DNA of 64,000 nucleotides from Circinella umbellata (GCA_025093555.1 JAIWNF010000002.1:1116001-1180000), one strand, 5' to 3'; shown: positions 35,723-50,363, numbered from the stretch's first letter. Program-made: numbers and translations. The notes: generated by a model not told the origin, from the sequence alone.

Positions 35723-38700
35723 ATGGATAATTCAATTGAAGCACTCAAAGTTGAACAAAGTGTCATTTCTAAGGAACTTGCGCGATTTCGTCCCTGTCAT
35801 TCAGAATCACGTTGTTATTTCTGTCGCGAATGGGCTCAATTCGTTTACAAGAAACATGTCGCGACTATTCAAAAAAATCAAGATAATCAAGACCAACCTA
35901 TGGAATTGAAGGCAGGTCGATATCGTCTACGTCTTCCCAAAAATAATACCAATACCAATAGCGAGGGCATTCCTGTCGATCATAAGGAACATGCTCGTCA
36001 ATCGTTGAATGTCTTGAAACAAAAACTTATTGAACAAGTAAAAAATGGCAACACCACGACGGCAACTGGAACAGAATCAACGTCGACATTGACAGAAGAC
36101 ATTATTTCGGTTTGTAATGCCTGGATTGAAGCACCTAGTAGTGTTACAACATTGAATTCTTTGTTCGAACCTGTTCATTTCGATCCATACGATCAGGCAC
36201 TTCTTGAAGAAGAAAACGCTGATCCTAAGGAACCTGGGCATTTATTGAACCCATTGATCGTAAAACGTCAAAATGTTTATTTACCTTCTAACGAATTTCG
36301 ACTTTTGAAAAACTTGACAGGCGATGTGTTGTTATCTCATCGGGAAGCTATGTGTGATCATACACGTCCAGAATGGAAATCACCAAACGATTTGGATGTC
36401 GAACGTGCCATTTTTAATGAAAAGATGGATAAAGAAATCAAAAATGAGTTGGTTCGATTGGAACAAGCATTGGATGCATCATGGAAACATTTGACAGAAT
36501 TTGTGACCAAATTACGTGCGATTGACAAGGAGCGTCTTCGATTATTGGGTAAAGAAGAATGTCAAAAAGATTTAGATTTTTTCTCTAGTAAGCAAGAACA
36601 AACACTAGCTTTTCAAGATTATTGGACTCCTTTGGCTAGTAATTTCAAGAAAAAACAACGAAATCCAGTCGATATTGCTACTGTTGATAAAGCTTTTGAT
36701 GATTATTTTGATCAATTACTTGAGAAAGCTGAACAATTTCAAAAAGAATTTGTAATTCCTCGGTTGGAAGCTGTGGTGGAATTGCTCAAGAAACTGTGGG
36801 AATTATTAATGCCTTCAATCCGTCAGATGGCAGAACGAATGGCAAACTTCGAATGCAATAATGAAATGGGGGATAGTATTGGAAAACGAATGAAAATTAA
36901 CAGTGCAAAATTAGTCAAATCTGTGGAAAATTTGGACCCCTTGACTGATGTCAAAAAGGCTGCTGGAAATATTCAGGAAGAAACGGAATTGCGTATCAAG
37001 GAATATGCTTCGAAATTGGATGCTTTGAAAAAGGCCTACAAGGAAGGAAAACCAAGTGTTGTGATGCGATTGGACAAGATTGCTAACAGTAAACCATTCA
37101 AGAAACAAATAAAAAAGGCAGAAGGTGGATATCAGTCAATCCGTCAGCATTTCAGATATCAATTGACTCAAAAGATATTCCCTGAACCTATGTTTGCCAA
37201 GTTTTGTTTGGTGTGCGTTGAGGCATTAATGCAAGAAGGTGAATTGACAGAAGTCATGACGATCGAATCAGAAATGAAACGGTTTACTCAAGAACAAAAG
37301 GAAATGGTAGAAGAACGTCAATATTTATTTGAAGATTTTGAAGATGGTATTATGACGGGTAGACGTGAATTGGCGGGTGTCATGGGTCGATTGTTTTTGA
37401 AAGAAGGGATGCGAATTCAAGGTGAAAATTTGGCAATGCAACGTCAATATAGTTTACTTTATTCCTTGGGTGTTAAAGACGTAGCTCCACCTCCACCAGG
37501 CCCATCATCGCCATCATTGATAAATGATCAACAACAACAGAAGCCTCGAGTGAAACAAGATTCTTTGGTTGGAAAAAAAAAAAAAACTCGAAATACGAAT
37601 GATACTGTGGATAATAGATTTACTGAAAAATCTTTGACCACGATACAGAAGGATATGGAACTGATGGGTAATCGACTTGAAATGCTCAACAAGCTTTGTG
37701 ATTCTATGGGTATTGATGATGAAGTTGAAAAGACAGAACCACCCAATAATAATAATACTACTCCTGCTGCTACTCCTGGCGCTACTGCTGCTGCTACTCC
37801 TGGCGCTACTGCTGCTGCTACTGCTGCTACTGCTATAACTACCCCTTCGAGTAAGCCGATCTCAAGCACATCTTCATCGGCAACTTCTAAAAAGACAACA
37901 GCGGATCCAAAACATGAGCAACAAAAGGGTGCACCATTGAAATCTAAACCATCGACATCAAAAGTAACTATACCAAAAGCTTCGTCACCAAAAACAGGAT
38001 CACCTGTTTCATCGAAACCCGTATCACCCATCATTCCACCATCAAAGCAAACCACAGTTGTATCTCCAACTGGAGTACCAAAGCCATCGACGCAACCTAC
38101 ACCTGTTCCAGCAAAGCCTTCTACTGCTGCTGTTGTTGCTGCCGCTGCTGCTTCTTCTAAATCACGTGCACCATCTTCTTCAATGGCAAAGGTGACTGAA
38201 CCCAAGGCTAGTTCAAAGAAAATAGCACCTGAACCAGTAACGAAGGCATCATTTCCTCCACTCCCTCAACAGGAACAATCATCAACAGCAGTTGAGAAAA
38301 CTCAAGATACTGGTGGATGGGGCTCCACGAACGCAGCACAAATGGTAAAAAGTTGGAATTCGTCAAAGGATTCGATTCCTCTCAATGCAGAAAAAAAGCA
38401 AAAGCAACAAAAGCCCATCACGACCGCTGTTAAAATCAATGACATTGATGAACCACGAGACGATGGTTGGGGTGCAGCACCCCCTGTACCTAAGGTTGAT
38501 TCGCAATCAGATGGATGGAATACTGAAAATGCAGCTGCTTGGAATAGTAATAATGATAAAATTCGACAAGTTGTGGGTGACGTTTCTGCTGGTGCTTCTA
38601 AGAAAAAACCTGAATCGAAAAAACCAATAACAACGGCGGATGGTTGGACAGAAATTCCAACAAAGAAGAAAAAGCAACAAGAGGAGTCAGTTGTTACAAA

Positions 38701-40890
38701 TGACGGATGGAGTGCTTCTACTGCTGATGCTAATGACGGATGGGGAAATCAAGAAAAGAAAGAAGTACCTGTTGCTAATGATGGATGGGAAGCCCCAGAA
38801 GAAAAGAAAGAGACACATGTTGCTAATGACGGATGGGAAGCTCCCCAAGAAAAGAAAGAGACACCTGTTGCTAATGATGGATGGGGAAATCAAGAAAAGA
38901 AAGAACCGACTGTGATTAATGATGGATGGGGAAATCAAGAAAAGAAAGGACCAACTGTGACTAATGATGGATGGGGGAATCAAGAAAAGAAAGAACCAAC
39001 TGTGACTAATGATGGATGGGGAAATCAAGAAAAGAAAGAACCAACTGTGACTAATGATGGATGGGAAGCTCCCAAAGAAAAGAAAGAACCACTTGCAAAT
39101 GATGGATGGAAAGCAGTTCACGAGAAAAAGCCGCCAGTACCTGCTAATAATGATGGTTGGAAGGTAGTTCAGGAGAAAAAGCCATCAGTACCTGCTAATA
39201 ATGATGGATGGGGAGCTCCACAGGAAAAAAAGGTACCTACAAATGATGGTTGGGATACACCATCAAAACAAGCGCCCAAGGGTGATGGTTGGGGCTCAGC
39301 AACTGCCAATGAAGGCTGGGGATCACAAGATAATAAGCAAAAGGAAACTGAAGCATGGGGTACATCGTCGACAAGTGATAATTGGAGATCAAAAGAAAAG
39401 AAGCCAACAGCAACAATCAATGAAGATGATGGATGGAAATCATCATCATCATCATCTAAGGCAACAACGGATGATGGTTGGGGTGCATCTTCAAAAGCCC
39501 CAGCTAACGATGGATGGGGTGTATCTGCAAATGATGGTTGGAGTAAGGAAGGATCCAATGGATGGGGTGAGAGGAAACCATCGACTAATCGTCAATCCGC
39601 TGGAAATAATGCCCGGAATAGACAACAACAACAGCCACGACAACAACAGCCACAGCAACAACAGCCACAGCAACAACAGCAACAACAACAACAGCAGCCA
39701 CAGCAACAACAACAGCCTGCTGATAAATGGAGTAGTGCAGGCAATAGAGGTTGGGGTAATACCTCTGGTTGGAATAATCAAGAACAAACTGACAGTCATC
39801 AAAGCCAAAGTATTCCAGATAATGGATGGGACCACAATACTCAACAGCAATCGCAACTACAACCACAACAAAGCGTTAAACCAGCTATTACTACACCACC
39901 TGGTATGTCTGCTCCTGGTACACCTTTATCTCAACAACATTCAGATACCGAAGTTGTTAACTTTTCACTGAAAGACATTCTTCAACAACAACCACAACCA
40001 CAAGTGCAACCGCAACAAGCGACAACTATTTCACAACCACCTGGTCTCGAAAATACGGGTGGTAATTCTATTCCATTAACAACACCACCACCCACAACTT
40101 CAAATAGCAGTACACTTGCACCTATGGGCAGCGTAACATCGCTATCTGTATCGGTTGCTCAGCATGAACAAATACCTACTGAGCAAATGCGTACCATGAC
40201 GCAAGATAATTTGATCAGTTTTATTCAAACACTTCAACGAGATAACACTCGTTTACTTCAATCATTAATTGCTGGTCAACAAGAAATGTCTTTACAAACA
40301 ACTCGTTATACTGAATTGATGACCTTATCTCGCGAACGGGAAACACAATTATTGCAATTATTTGAAGCACGTAAACAAACGGAAATGGAAGAAGCAAGAA
40401 GATATATCTTATCATTGGAAGCAAGAATTAGTACTCTTGAAGGACAGCTCAAGACCGCTAACACTGCCGCTGCCGCTGCCTCTGCTGCCGCTGCTGCTGC
40501 AGCTGCATCCAATAGTAATAACAGTGGTGGTGATATGGGTAATGTAGGTGGTGCTACTGCAGGATTTGGTAATCAGGACTTGTTTGCTGGTTATCGTGAA
40601 TCGATGCGATCTAATAACAATAATAACCATCGTGGTGGTAGTGGTGGTCGACGCTATTATAATAGGCAACCACCAGCTGTTCGTTGTGGTAATTGCGGTG
40701 GAACAGGTCATACAAGTACTGATTGTCAGGTAAATATATATACATAGATATTTGTATACGTGTTTAGAAAAAAGAATTGAGTCTTTTATTATATTTTTAT
40801 TTTACTAATGTAAAAAAAAATGTATAGGATGTTTGTCGATACTGTGGTTCTCAAGAACATTTATCAGAAACATGCACAATGAATCACTAA
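35723..40890 (+). CDS. Large GW/WG-repeat protein with coiled coil and two CCHC zinc knuckles
   Basis: Two exons (35723-40729, 40828-40890) give 1689 residues. Residues 1 to about 590 are charged and mostly helical, with an early Cys/His patch (CHSESRCYFCREW). A Ser/Thr/Pro/Ala-rich linker follows. Residues about 863-1282 contain some 25 GW motifs, most in the form NDGW[GEK] spaced 14-20 residues apart and separated by KK/EKK linkers; two more follow to about 1370. Then come poly-Gln (about 1299-1332), Gln/Pro-rich sequence, a coiled coil (about 1490-1590) with poly-Ala, and an RGG-like stretch. The C-terminus has two zinc knuckles, CGNCGGTGHTSTDC and, in exon 2, CRYCGSQEHLSETC. GW/WG-rich disordered regions are the Argonaute-binding hook in known silencing proteins; that role here is inference. 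No homologue was recognised by name. Confidence 0.85.
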
Positions 40891-43301
40891 TATTATCTAT
40901 TTAAAAAAAACGAAAAATTACTTTTTATTAGCAATCGTAATTAGAATAACAAAATTATATTATGTAATTTATATACACATGACTTTTTTCCCTTGTCTTC
41001 CTACGCATTAATATTTTATTTTCTTTATATAAAAGTTATTAAATATTATATATATATTTATAATTTAATACATACTTTTAGTTTGATGAATAGTAAAAGA
41101 GAGCATTGAAGTATGTATATCAAAATTAATAAATGATAAACAATGAATTATATATAGTATATATATAAAGGATTATCTCGTTGTAGAGATAAATTCAGTT
41201 TTCTCTAGTACTGCAACAGATCTTTTTTGTTGTTGTTACTACGTATCTACGCACAATCAAAAAGAAATAATAATACGTAATAATAAATATAATATATAAC
41301 CTCGCATCTCAGAAGGAAGGCAGAAGGGTTGTTTCCACATAGCAATAAAGCTTAAGACGTGAAATTTAAATCCATTCTATTCATCATGTAAGAGGTTATA
41401 TAAATATACACGCACACCCACACATCACACAGACAGCCACACCTCGCATTCCGATTACACTCATTTTTTAATAATCATCGAATGCCAACAACGACAACAT
41501 TCTATATTGCCTTTTTTGGCAAAAAACATTTTTTTTAAAAAAAAGTTTTAAGAGTCACGTGATCTTTCTTATTGGTTTTTTATTATATCAATCTTTTTAG
41601 ACTCCTTTATATCATTCTGCTTATCAATTAAACTATAATCATGGTTATATAATTGTAGGGAAAATATATTTTATATTGCTTATAGTTAATAGGTAAAATT
41701 AGCTTTTTTTTACATATATTATATTATAATAATTTTTTATTTTAGATAAATAAACCATTTTTAGTATATTTATAATAGCTAAGAATGGATAATTAAACTA
41801 TTTTATTTGTAAACTTGTTTTACTATATATAGCCATTACTAACTATTTCACTAATTCAAAGAAGAGAAAAAAATATATATTTTTGACTAACAAGGGATCC
41901 ATTTCTAGATGCATTCATCTAATCATAATTTATACAACTACATATATTCTTTTTTTTGGCATTTACATGGATATATATAATGATAGTCAACATTACTGCT
42001 TTCTATCTTGTTCTTTGTCTACATTCATAGTCGCATTTCAAAAAAGGATCGTGTTCTTTGCCATGCGACAAATGCACATGTAACTAAGAAGCTGATAATA
42101 GTTATTTTATTTTATTTTCGTAATTCCTCATAATTATAAAATCAATACAGTTGAGATTGGTATTGTTCTTAATGGAATTTAGTCATACTAGCCAATAAAT
42201 GTTGTCACGTATATTGAATAATAATAGGGTGTGCTGGGACCACTAATATTTGTAGCAGTAAACTAATTTTAATAGCTGTGAATCATTTACATAGTGTTTT
42301 AAAAAACAAGGATCCTAAGATAACATCTGTGAAAGAGGAAACCCCCTAAAATACTTTTTGAATTTTAGGATAAACACACACTCACACGTATGCATCCATC
42401 ATTTATCTAATTCATTTAATAATACAAAGCTCATAATACTACAAATATCACCATCAATGCTAAAAAGATTTAGGCTACCAACAATAAAAGAAACTCAAAT
42501 ATACAAAGTAGAAATAGTCCAGGAGAGCTTAAAATGTATAGGTACAGTAATAATAAGTATATTATAAGGGAAAATCAGTTTAATTATCCTTAAGCTTTTT
42601 CATTTTTACGACTAACTATAGACTTTTGTGGCCTGGAAAAAACTATAGGGTTATGTAAAGTGTTGACCCTCTTCGTTCGTTGTTGTTCAGAATCAAGAAA
42701 ATCATATTCCACGCATTGGTACAGCTAAAGCTAAACAATAATCTTACTTTTAGATACGTTCATGTTTATGTTAAAGCAGACAAGATGATGTATCTCGAAG
42801 AAAATAACAATCTTTTTTTTGTGAATATTGGAAAGAAGAGACAAAGTGGATAATTTTTACTTTTATTTATCATTAAGGCTTTATTCAAGATTTCTATAGT
42901 AATATCACATTTTGAAATTGCTTAATACACGACTGAAATAATGTAGAAATGATAAAAAGTAATCCTGGTACATTATTTTATTCATTATTAACACTTAGTA
43001 TTTTCGATAATACTTACTGTCCATACAAAAGCATCTTTTTTCCAGTTTTTTTTTACTGTGTGTATTAGAACTTTTGCTTTTATGTAAATAATAACCATCA
43101 CCTTGGTCTATATATTAAACAGCTCTATTTATTTAACTTCTAGTAAAAGAATTATACATAATTGTCTTTTATTTAAAAAAGTATTCTTTTTTCTTTCTCT
43201 TTACGTATTATTTAACAAGGTTGACGAGGAGGAGAGAATGTGTTTAGAAAACGATGCCATTAATGTAACACTTTATACTGCAACGGTATTTATTTAGTTA
43301 A
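40891..43301. other. Intergenic region of about 2.4 kb
   Basis: AT-rich spacer between two 3' ends or a 3' end and unknown sequence. A palindromic E-box context (GTCACGTGAT at 41555-41564) and a nearby ATTGG (reverse CCAAT) give a promoter-like look, but no convincing ORF follows. Short ORFs at 41883, 42358 and 43103 have no recognisable content. Confidence 0.45.
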
Positions 43302-45164
43302 TTACTTATACAACTTGTTGAATTCACGACCAATCAACATACGTCGAATTTCACTGGTGCCTGCACCAATCTCATAAAGTTTGGCATCACGTAGAATACG
43401 ACCTGTAGGATATTCATTGGTATAGCCGTTACCCCCCAAACATTGAATTGCATCAAGCGCAACTTCAGTTGCACGTTCAGCAGAGTATAAAATAGCACCA
43501 GCACAATCCTTATTACTAATGTTACCATTATCACATGCACGACCCACAGCATATACATAGGCTCGAGATGCGTTCAATTTTGTATACATATCTGCAAGTT
43601 TGCCTTGGAGAAGCTATTCAAAAATATTAATAATAGTTATTATCAAGTCGGTATATAAAAATATATATGTCATGTCTAATAAAACTAACCTGGAATGAAC
43701 CAATAGGTTTACCAAATTGATGACGTTCATGAACATATGGAACAGTTACATCCAAAGCAGCTTGCATAAGACTGTATAAGAATGAATTAGAGACAAGTTC
43801 ATTCATGATGTATTTTACAGGATAAAAATGTATATACATAATCAAGTCTTACCCCAAAGGACCACCAGACAAAACCAATCGCTCAAGATCCAAACCACTC
43901 ATCAAAACATAGACACCTTTTCCTTCTTCACCAAGTACATTTTCAGCTAATAAAATTATTTATATTAAATTTAGATTCTCTTATTTGTTTCTTACCCAAA
44001 CTTTTCTTGAAAAAAATCAACTTACCAGGAACTTCACAGTTTTCGAAAATCAGTTCACAAGTGTTTGATCCACGCATACCAAGCTTATCAAGTTTTTGTG
44101 CAGTCGAAAATCCTTTGAAATTCTATTTCCAAAAAAAAAAAGAAATGATTTGATTTGTTGTCAGTATACACTCTTTCTTCTTTTCCTTTTCCTCCCCACT
44201 AACTTTTTTTCTTTACCTTTTCAATCAAAAAGGCAGTGATACCATGTGGACCAGCATCAGGATTGGTCTTTGCATAAACAATCAAAACATCAGCATCAGG
44301 TCCATTGGTAATCCAAAATTTATTTCCATTCAAAATATAACGATCACCCTTCTTTTCAGCCTTGAGTTTCATACTAACGACATCAGAACCAGAACCAGGT
44401 TCAGACATAGCTAAGGCACCAACATTTTCACCAGAAATAAGCTAATATTTTTAATAAAAGTTAGGATTCCTTTGTTTTGATTATTTAATACTTATACGTA
44501 ATGTATATATAACAAATAAGGGAGAAAGGGCTTTTTTGGATACAGTACCTTTGGTAAATATTTATTTTTTTGTGTTTCGTTACCATTACGAACAAGTTGG
44601 TTAACACATAAATTAGAATGAGCACCATAACTCAAAGCAACGGATCCACTTGCACGAGAAATTTCTTCCATAACAAAAGTATGTTCCAAATAACCTAATC
44701 CTAAACCACCATATTCTTGAGGAGCAGTAACACCTAATAAACCCATAGAACCAAACTTTTGCCACATATCCATGGGAAATTCATTACTCTTATCAATTTC
44801 AGCTGCTCTTGGTGCAAGTTCTGCTTGAACATAGTTATGAACAGCTTCACGAAGCTAGAAAACAAAAATAAAATAAATTAGTAACCTACAATTTCATTAT
44901 CAGTTATATATATACTATAGCCGTAAGTTACATACCTCTTCTTGTTCAGGAGACAAGTTGGCAACAGCAGCATTATAAGAAGCAGAAGACGCGTATCTTT
45001 TGAAAGCTTGACGAGCGGATGAACAAGCACCAACCTAATATATACAAATGAATTATATTAACAAAGAGTTTAATTCTTTCGATTTTATTTTTTTTATAAA
45101 TAATTACTAGATTTTAAGAATAACATACACGAGCAGTTTGAGAGAAGAGACGTGATGAAAGCAT
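43302..45164 (-). CDS. IVD: Isovaleryl-CoA dehydrogenase, mitochondrial
   Basis: Eight exons on the minus strand (45129-45164, 44936-45034, 44549-44854, 44217-44441, 44026-44122, 43853-43946, 43690-43771, 43302-43613) give 416 residues. An Arg/Ser-rich presequence is followed by the acyl-CoA dehydrogenase fold: [19 protein letters not shown] and [18 protein letters not shown] (FAD/substrate), then [20 protein letters not shown]. Glu276 in [16 protein letters not shown] is the catalytic base position specific to IVD, while the site used by other family members reads [11 protein letters not shown] with Ala/Gly instead of Glu. The enzyme oxidises isovaleryl-CoA in leucine breakdown and passes electrons to ETF. 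No other leucine-pathway gene lies nearby. Confidence 0.96.
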
Positions 45165-45839
45165 TTTTTGACAGTTGAAAGAAAGAGAAAAGTGTAAGAG
45201 GAAAAGAACAGGAGAAAAAGAAAAAAGAGAACAGAGAATGTGGGGTCGGGTGTTTGTTCAGGTTGATGTGCTGATTTAAGACGTTTTTTTTCCCACGGGA
45301 AAGGAACGCACTCCGACAGTCTTCCAAAAATGATGCTCAGTGGAAATATCGTGTGAAAACTACATCTAATCTCAACATAAACATAAATTATTTTTGCATG
45401 ATGTATTGAAGTTTTTTTTTTTGAATAAGCTATTCTTATTGTTCTTTTTATGACTGAGATACTGTATTGTTTATTACAACACATTACAAACAAAACAGTA
45501 AATCCCAAGAAGATTGTGAAAAATGAATAAAAAGTTCAAAATCCATTTTATCTTCGGTATTATTTTGAACTATGAATAAAAAAAAGTCTGAGATACGTAG
45601 TAAATTAATTGCCTTAAAGAATGTTTACAAGTTAACAACTTATTTGCATATTGACACATCAAGTGATATCTTTTAAAAAGCTTGGAAATAGTAAAGAGGT
45701 ACAAATAAAAAGTTTCTTCTCCGTCAATAAAATTGTTGTTATATATTATGTATAAAAGACAATCGCGTAAGCATAGTAATAGTTCAACTTTATATGAAAA
45801 TCTATTTAAGTGATGCAAATAAAGCCATAGTAGTAATTT
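45165..45839. other. Upstream region of IVD
   Basis: About 0.7 kb between the IVD start and the first recognisable remnant of the decayed transcription factor. ORFs here are Phe/Leu-rich and unsupported. Confidence 0.5.
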
Positions 45840-48085
45840 TAGGTTGCCAAACAACCAAAAGAAAAGTGTCTGGCCCCAACAACAATAAAATGTGACCAAA
45901 GAAAACAATAATAGCAACAACAATTGTTCGTGCGTACGCTGTGCAAAATCACGCTTACAATTGTATACCTACCAACTCTATAGAATAACTTGATACAGAT
46001 AGTAAATCAGAGGGCTCAATCAGTGGTCCACTCAAAATACAACAATGGTAGCTTCAACTTAGTGACATTGAAGTTAACTTGGAAGAAATAAAGAAAACCG
46101 TAAAAACCTTTTTATCAGCAAATAGAAACAATGACAACAAAAGACCTGAAAGTCTAAAGTGGAATCTTTATATGGATAATAATGGCTATGCTCGTCTAGG
46201 AACCACCATTGAAAGTATTGGTAGAATACTTTTATATACGCAAGCATCAATTCGATATCTTTCCCCATTTCATGGTACGTATTTTAAAACTGAGAGTATT
46301 TATCTTGAAAGTTCAACAGCTAGCATCACCGTCGCTTCCATAAGTTATGTATTTTGTGATGTTCTCACTAGACCATGATAGCAACAACAACAGCTTTAAA
46401 GGAAGACATTTGTAGTACTAATACTATGAATGATGAACTTTATTGAAATCAGATGGATAAACTTATCAATTTATATTTAGAACATATCAATTCAATTTCT
46501 GGATTTTTACATGTGCCTACTTTTAAACATATACTAAAAGTATTTCTGAACCAATGGATTGTCCTATTGTTCTTTCTCTTTGTGTTGAAGCTGCTGTTAT
46601 GCTACGTTCACGTGCCAAGCTTTCCCCCATTGCTAATCGACATATTTCCAAAGATCATGTTCTTACTGAAATATTCGATAAAGCTAGACATTATTCCCGT
46701 AAACAGTCATGACAGTTACGTTTTTATTATTATCTTTTATTAACGTACGTACATGCTGACTGAGTGATAGCACGACGTATACCACAATATCATTGTTGTT
46801 ATACAGTTATGTAACTAGAAAACCATTTACAGCTATATGACGATGGTAATGGGGATTTATTTCAACAGCAACAACACAACCCGTATAGGAATAAACATAA
46901 TTATAAAGAGCGGAGTGACTTGTTAACAGAAGATTTAATAGTTGCAGCGTTATGTTTTAGCGACATCGATTTGAGGCAACAACGAATCTTCGACTTATTG
47001 AATTGTTTTTAAATGGTCAAATCAATTTTACCGCCGTCATATCAGCAGATATTGAACTTTTAAATAATGACCACAGCGTATTAATCTCCATTATACTATT
47101 TATAGCACAATGCTCATCTTCTTTAGAATGCTATATATAAAATGCCACGTTGGTTAGTATATGGGTTAATATTTACAGCTTAATATTATAAATCATGGCT
47201 AAAAGTGAATCTTACTATAATGTTAATATTATTATTAGCATTTATATTATAACAATTTTTTTACATTGGAATATTTATAAAATTGTACGCGCATAGCAAC
47301 GAGTGAGTTGTTTAATGCATGGTAAAAGTAGTGTTCTGCAGTTGGATTTTGTATTACATGTTAAAATAGTGATACACAAATGGCGGCCTGAACTTTATTC
47401 AGACTTACGTGCCTGTGACGATCTAATTACGTACCACAAATATATCGGATGTGTTCAATAATAACAAGAAACAAGAACTTAAGCATATTTGTAGGCAGCC
47501 ATATTTATTATCCATTCTTAAAGTAAAGATACACAGTTCAAATCATGATTTAATACGATTACTTCAAGAAAAAGCAGAATCAACCACGTAGATTTTCTGT
47601 CAAGCTGCTGTGTTTGGATTAGTTGAATATCGTCAAGTATATGAAAACAAAACCCCATCTCAACACCTGGTAAGTTAATATTTATCTTAGAGAGGGTTGT
47701 TTGGTGTAAATTATATAAGCAATTTCGCTCATACGTACCCAATATTATGCTTTGTATCATGTATGTGTACAATGAATATACAGTTTTTAATATAGTGGAC
47801 TTTTTATTGTCTGATTTATGCATTATCAAATCTTGTGATCTATGGTGATTTTCATATTGATGCAAAAGGTATGCAGGGGATGTTTAAAAAATACCACATC
47901 ATGTTAGGAAAGTTGAGACTATCATCAAGTTCCTTCGGGATATACCAGGCTAGAAGATTTCATGAAGTCTATTAACAGTTCACATAATAATGGACAAAAG
48001 GGAGTGAAACCATCAATACCATTAAAGGTCTGTAACGAATGTCCACTGGTTGAACCAGATTTACTTTCTGATCTTTATTAACATC
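45840..48085 (+). pseudogene. Decayed tandem copy of the downstream Zn2Cys6 transcription factor gene
   Basis: Fragments in shifting frames align in order with the intact gene at 48309-50706. They are: a zinc-cluster remnant at 45860-45965 (CVRCAKSRLQL against CERCAKIHLEC); 46079-46378 (YTQASIRYLSPFHGTYFKTESIYLES against FSQASLRYLSPFSGLFQNERVYFE); 46453-46545 (INLYLEH...GFLHVPTF); a frame change, then EPMDCPIVLSLCVEAAV at about 46548; MF-stop-RHRFEATTNLRLIEL near 46950, where a Gln codon has become TAG; WRPELYSDLRACDDL near 47390; and IPLKVCNECPLVEPDLLSDLY at about 48020-48080. Several stops and frameshifts rule out a working protein. This is an inactivated duplicate sitting head-to-tail with its parent. 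Confidence 0.85.
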
Positions 48086-48308
48086 ATTTAGAAGATTATC
48101 GATAACAAAAACTTTAAATTTTGATAAGATTAAACTAGCATTTTTTCCCCGCTGTAACTTTTTTTGTACCTTGTAAAAGCATAAATCGGGTCCACAGAAG
48201 AAATGGCATTTTTTAAGTTTTTTCGTGAGAGTTGATTGCTGGGTTTTTTAGATATTAGGAACCTTTTTTTTTCTTCAAAAAAAAAAAAACGAGGAAAGAA
48301 AAAGAGTT

Positions 48309-50331
48309 ATGAGAAACGATACACCTTGCTCCAGTTAGTATTATTATCTACTATATTTAACTCAAAAAAAAGAAAATACTCGATTAATATTTATTTCTTT
48401 TGTTTTATTCAATTTAAATTAATGGTTTTTTTTGTTAGACTGTAGAATCCGTCGCCGAAAATGCGTTTGGCGAACTGATTCTAATATTTGTGAACGTTGT
48501 GCAAAAATTCATTTAGAATGTATTCCCATCGATGACCCGAGTCTTAGTGACGACGATACTGAAAATGAATATAAATTGGCTCGATTGCAATACTGGCAAA
48601 ATCAAGTCTCACAACTAGAGACTGAAATGCAAAAGCTAGGTAAAGCGCTTCGCGAATCGTCACAAGCGCAAAAGCAACAGCAACAACAACAACAACAACA
48701 ACAGCGGCACAAACCGACAACATTTTTAGATAATAACAATAATCTAAATACATCTTCTGATCTGACTTATTCAACAACTTGTAGTGAATATGGAGAATCA
48801 TCATCATCAATGTCATCTTATTGTTCTGGGTCATCACCCGAAACTAGTTCAACTATATCCATCAAATATGAGCAACAAGAAGAAGAAGAGGAGCAACAGC
48901 AACAACAATCAGAATGGACACTTTGTGTTGTCGATGGTCATTTACGGTTAGAAAAAGCAATTACGAGCTTACAAGAATTATACAGTTTTAGTCAAGCATC
49001 TTTACGTTATCTTTCTCCATTTTCTGGATTATTTCAAAACGAACGAGTCTATTTTGAAACCAAATCCGCCAGTCTTGCACTTGCCCCATTTCGGTTAATA
49101 TCCAAATTCGTCGCTGGAAAACCACGTAAACGATTAATACTCACCTATGAACCCTTATCATGGAACTATAGGTCTATCATCAATAAATTAGTTATGGAAT
49201 ATGTTCATCGTGCTAACGTCAACATTGGATTAATTCATGTTCCCACATATCTTACACATTATCATTCTTTAAAAGATCCAATGATTTGTCCACTCACGTT
49301 AGCAATTTGTGTTGATGCTTCCATTAGTCCGCGTGTTCAATCAGATATGCCACCTTCCGAACGGCGAACGATTGCTGAATTTTTTTTTCTTAAATGTAAA
49401 GATATGATTTACGATATGATGGACGACGATCCTGCCAAAAAATTACAAATTGTCATGGCAATCAGCTTTTTGGTACAATATCTTGGGGATGGACTATTGC
49501 AGTATGACGAATCGAGGCGATTAGCAACAATTGGATATTTGATATGCAAAGATATAGAATCTATATACATGGATAATTCACAAGCACCTTTGGTGGCACG
49601 TATCATGTTTCAGCGTCATTATCTACATCATCAGGCCATCATCCGATTATGTGATCTTGTCTTGGGTGATAAAGTGGATTATCGGTTAACTGCTATTGAT
49701 CTAGAGACAGCACCCGATGAACCATTGGCCACACGTAAATATATATCTCTTTATAATCATATGTTACGATTTGCATCGGAACCATTTTCGAGTACGCTTA
49801 TGGTAATATTATATCATTCAATCAAAATAAGAATGTGAGAAGAGAGTAGAAGAAGAAAGAAAAGCGAGAATAAAGTTATGACACACTATCATTATTACTC
49901 TCTAAAATTGAGATTCTATTCATATTATTTTTATGTAGCATCAAATAAATTGTAATGTTCATGGCATTCCCGGAGAATTAAGCCTTGATTTAGTATTACA
50001 ATTTGAACCTGTTGCAAGACAATGGTGGGGAAGCTTACCGGACGAGCTCCGACCTTGTGAAGACCCTTATGCCAAGGATGTATTTGATGTGATTGAAGAC
50101 ATTCAAGAGCCAACTCAAACACTTGTGTTCGTATTTATTCATGTCATATCAACCATTTTCCATGCATGCATGCTTCATCCACGACATTCGGACAATGATT
50201 CAGCTACCACAAAAGAAGTATTGGAAGCGATACGGGAAAGAGCATTAAAAACATCGGTTCGTTCATCTGAAATTATGATTCTTGCTCTTCAACGTAATTT
50301 AGAATTAGAAAATGAATCCTTGCCATGTAAG

Positions 50332-50363
<32 letters not shown>

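Noticed and set aside
37528..38205. 225-codon minus-strand ORF inside the GW-repeat gene
   Set aside because: It is the antisense reading of a Ser/Pro/Ala-rich, AT-poor coding stretch; the Val/Gly/Ala-rich translation has no motif.
39201..39971. 256-codon plus-strand ORF in another frame of the GW-repeat gene
   Set aside because: Shadow of the repeated NDGW and CAA-repeat coding sequence; the translation is Met/Asn/His repeats only.
41883..43297. Three short plus-strand ORFs between the GW-repeat gene and IVD
   Set aside because: No recognised domain, codon bias or splice-supported extension; consistent with chance in AT-rich DNA.
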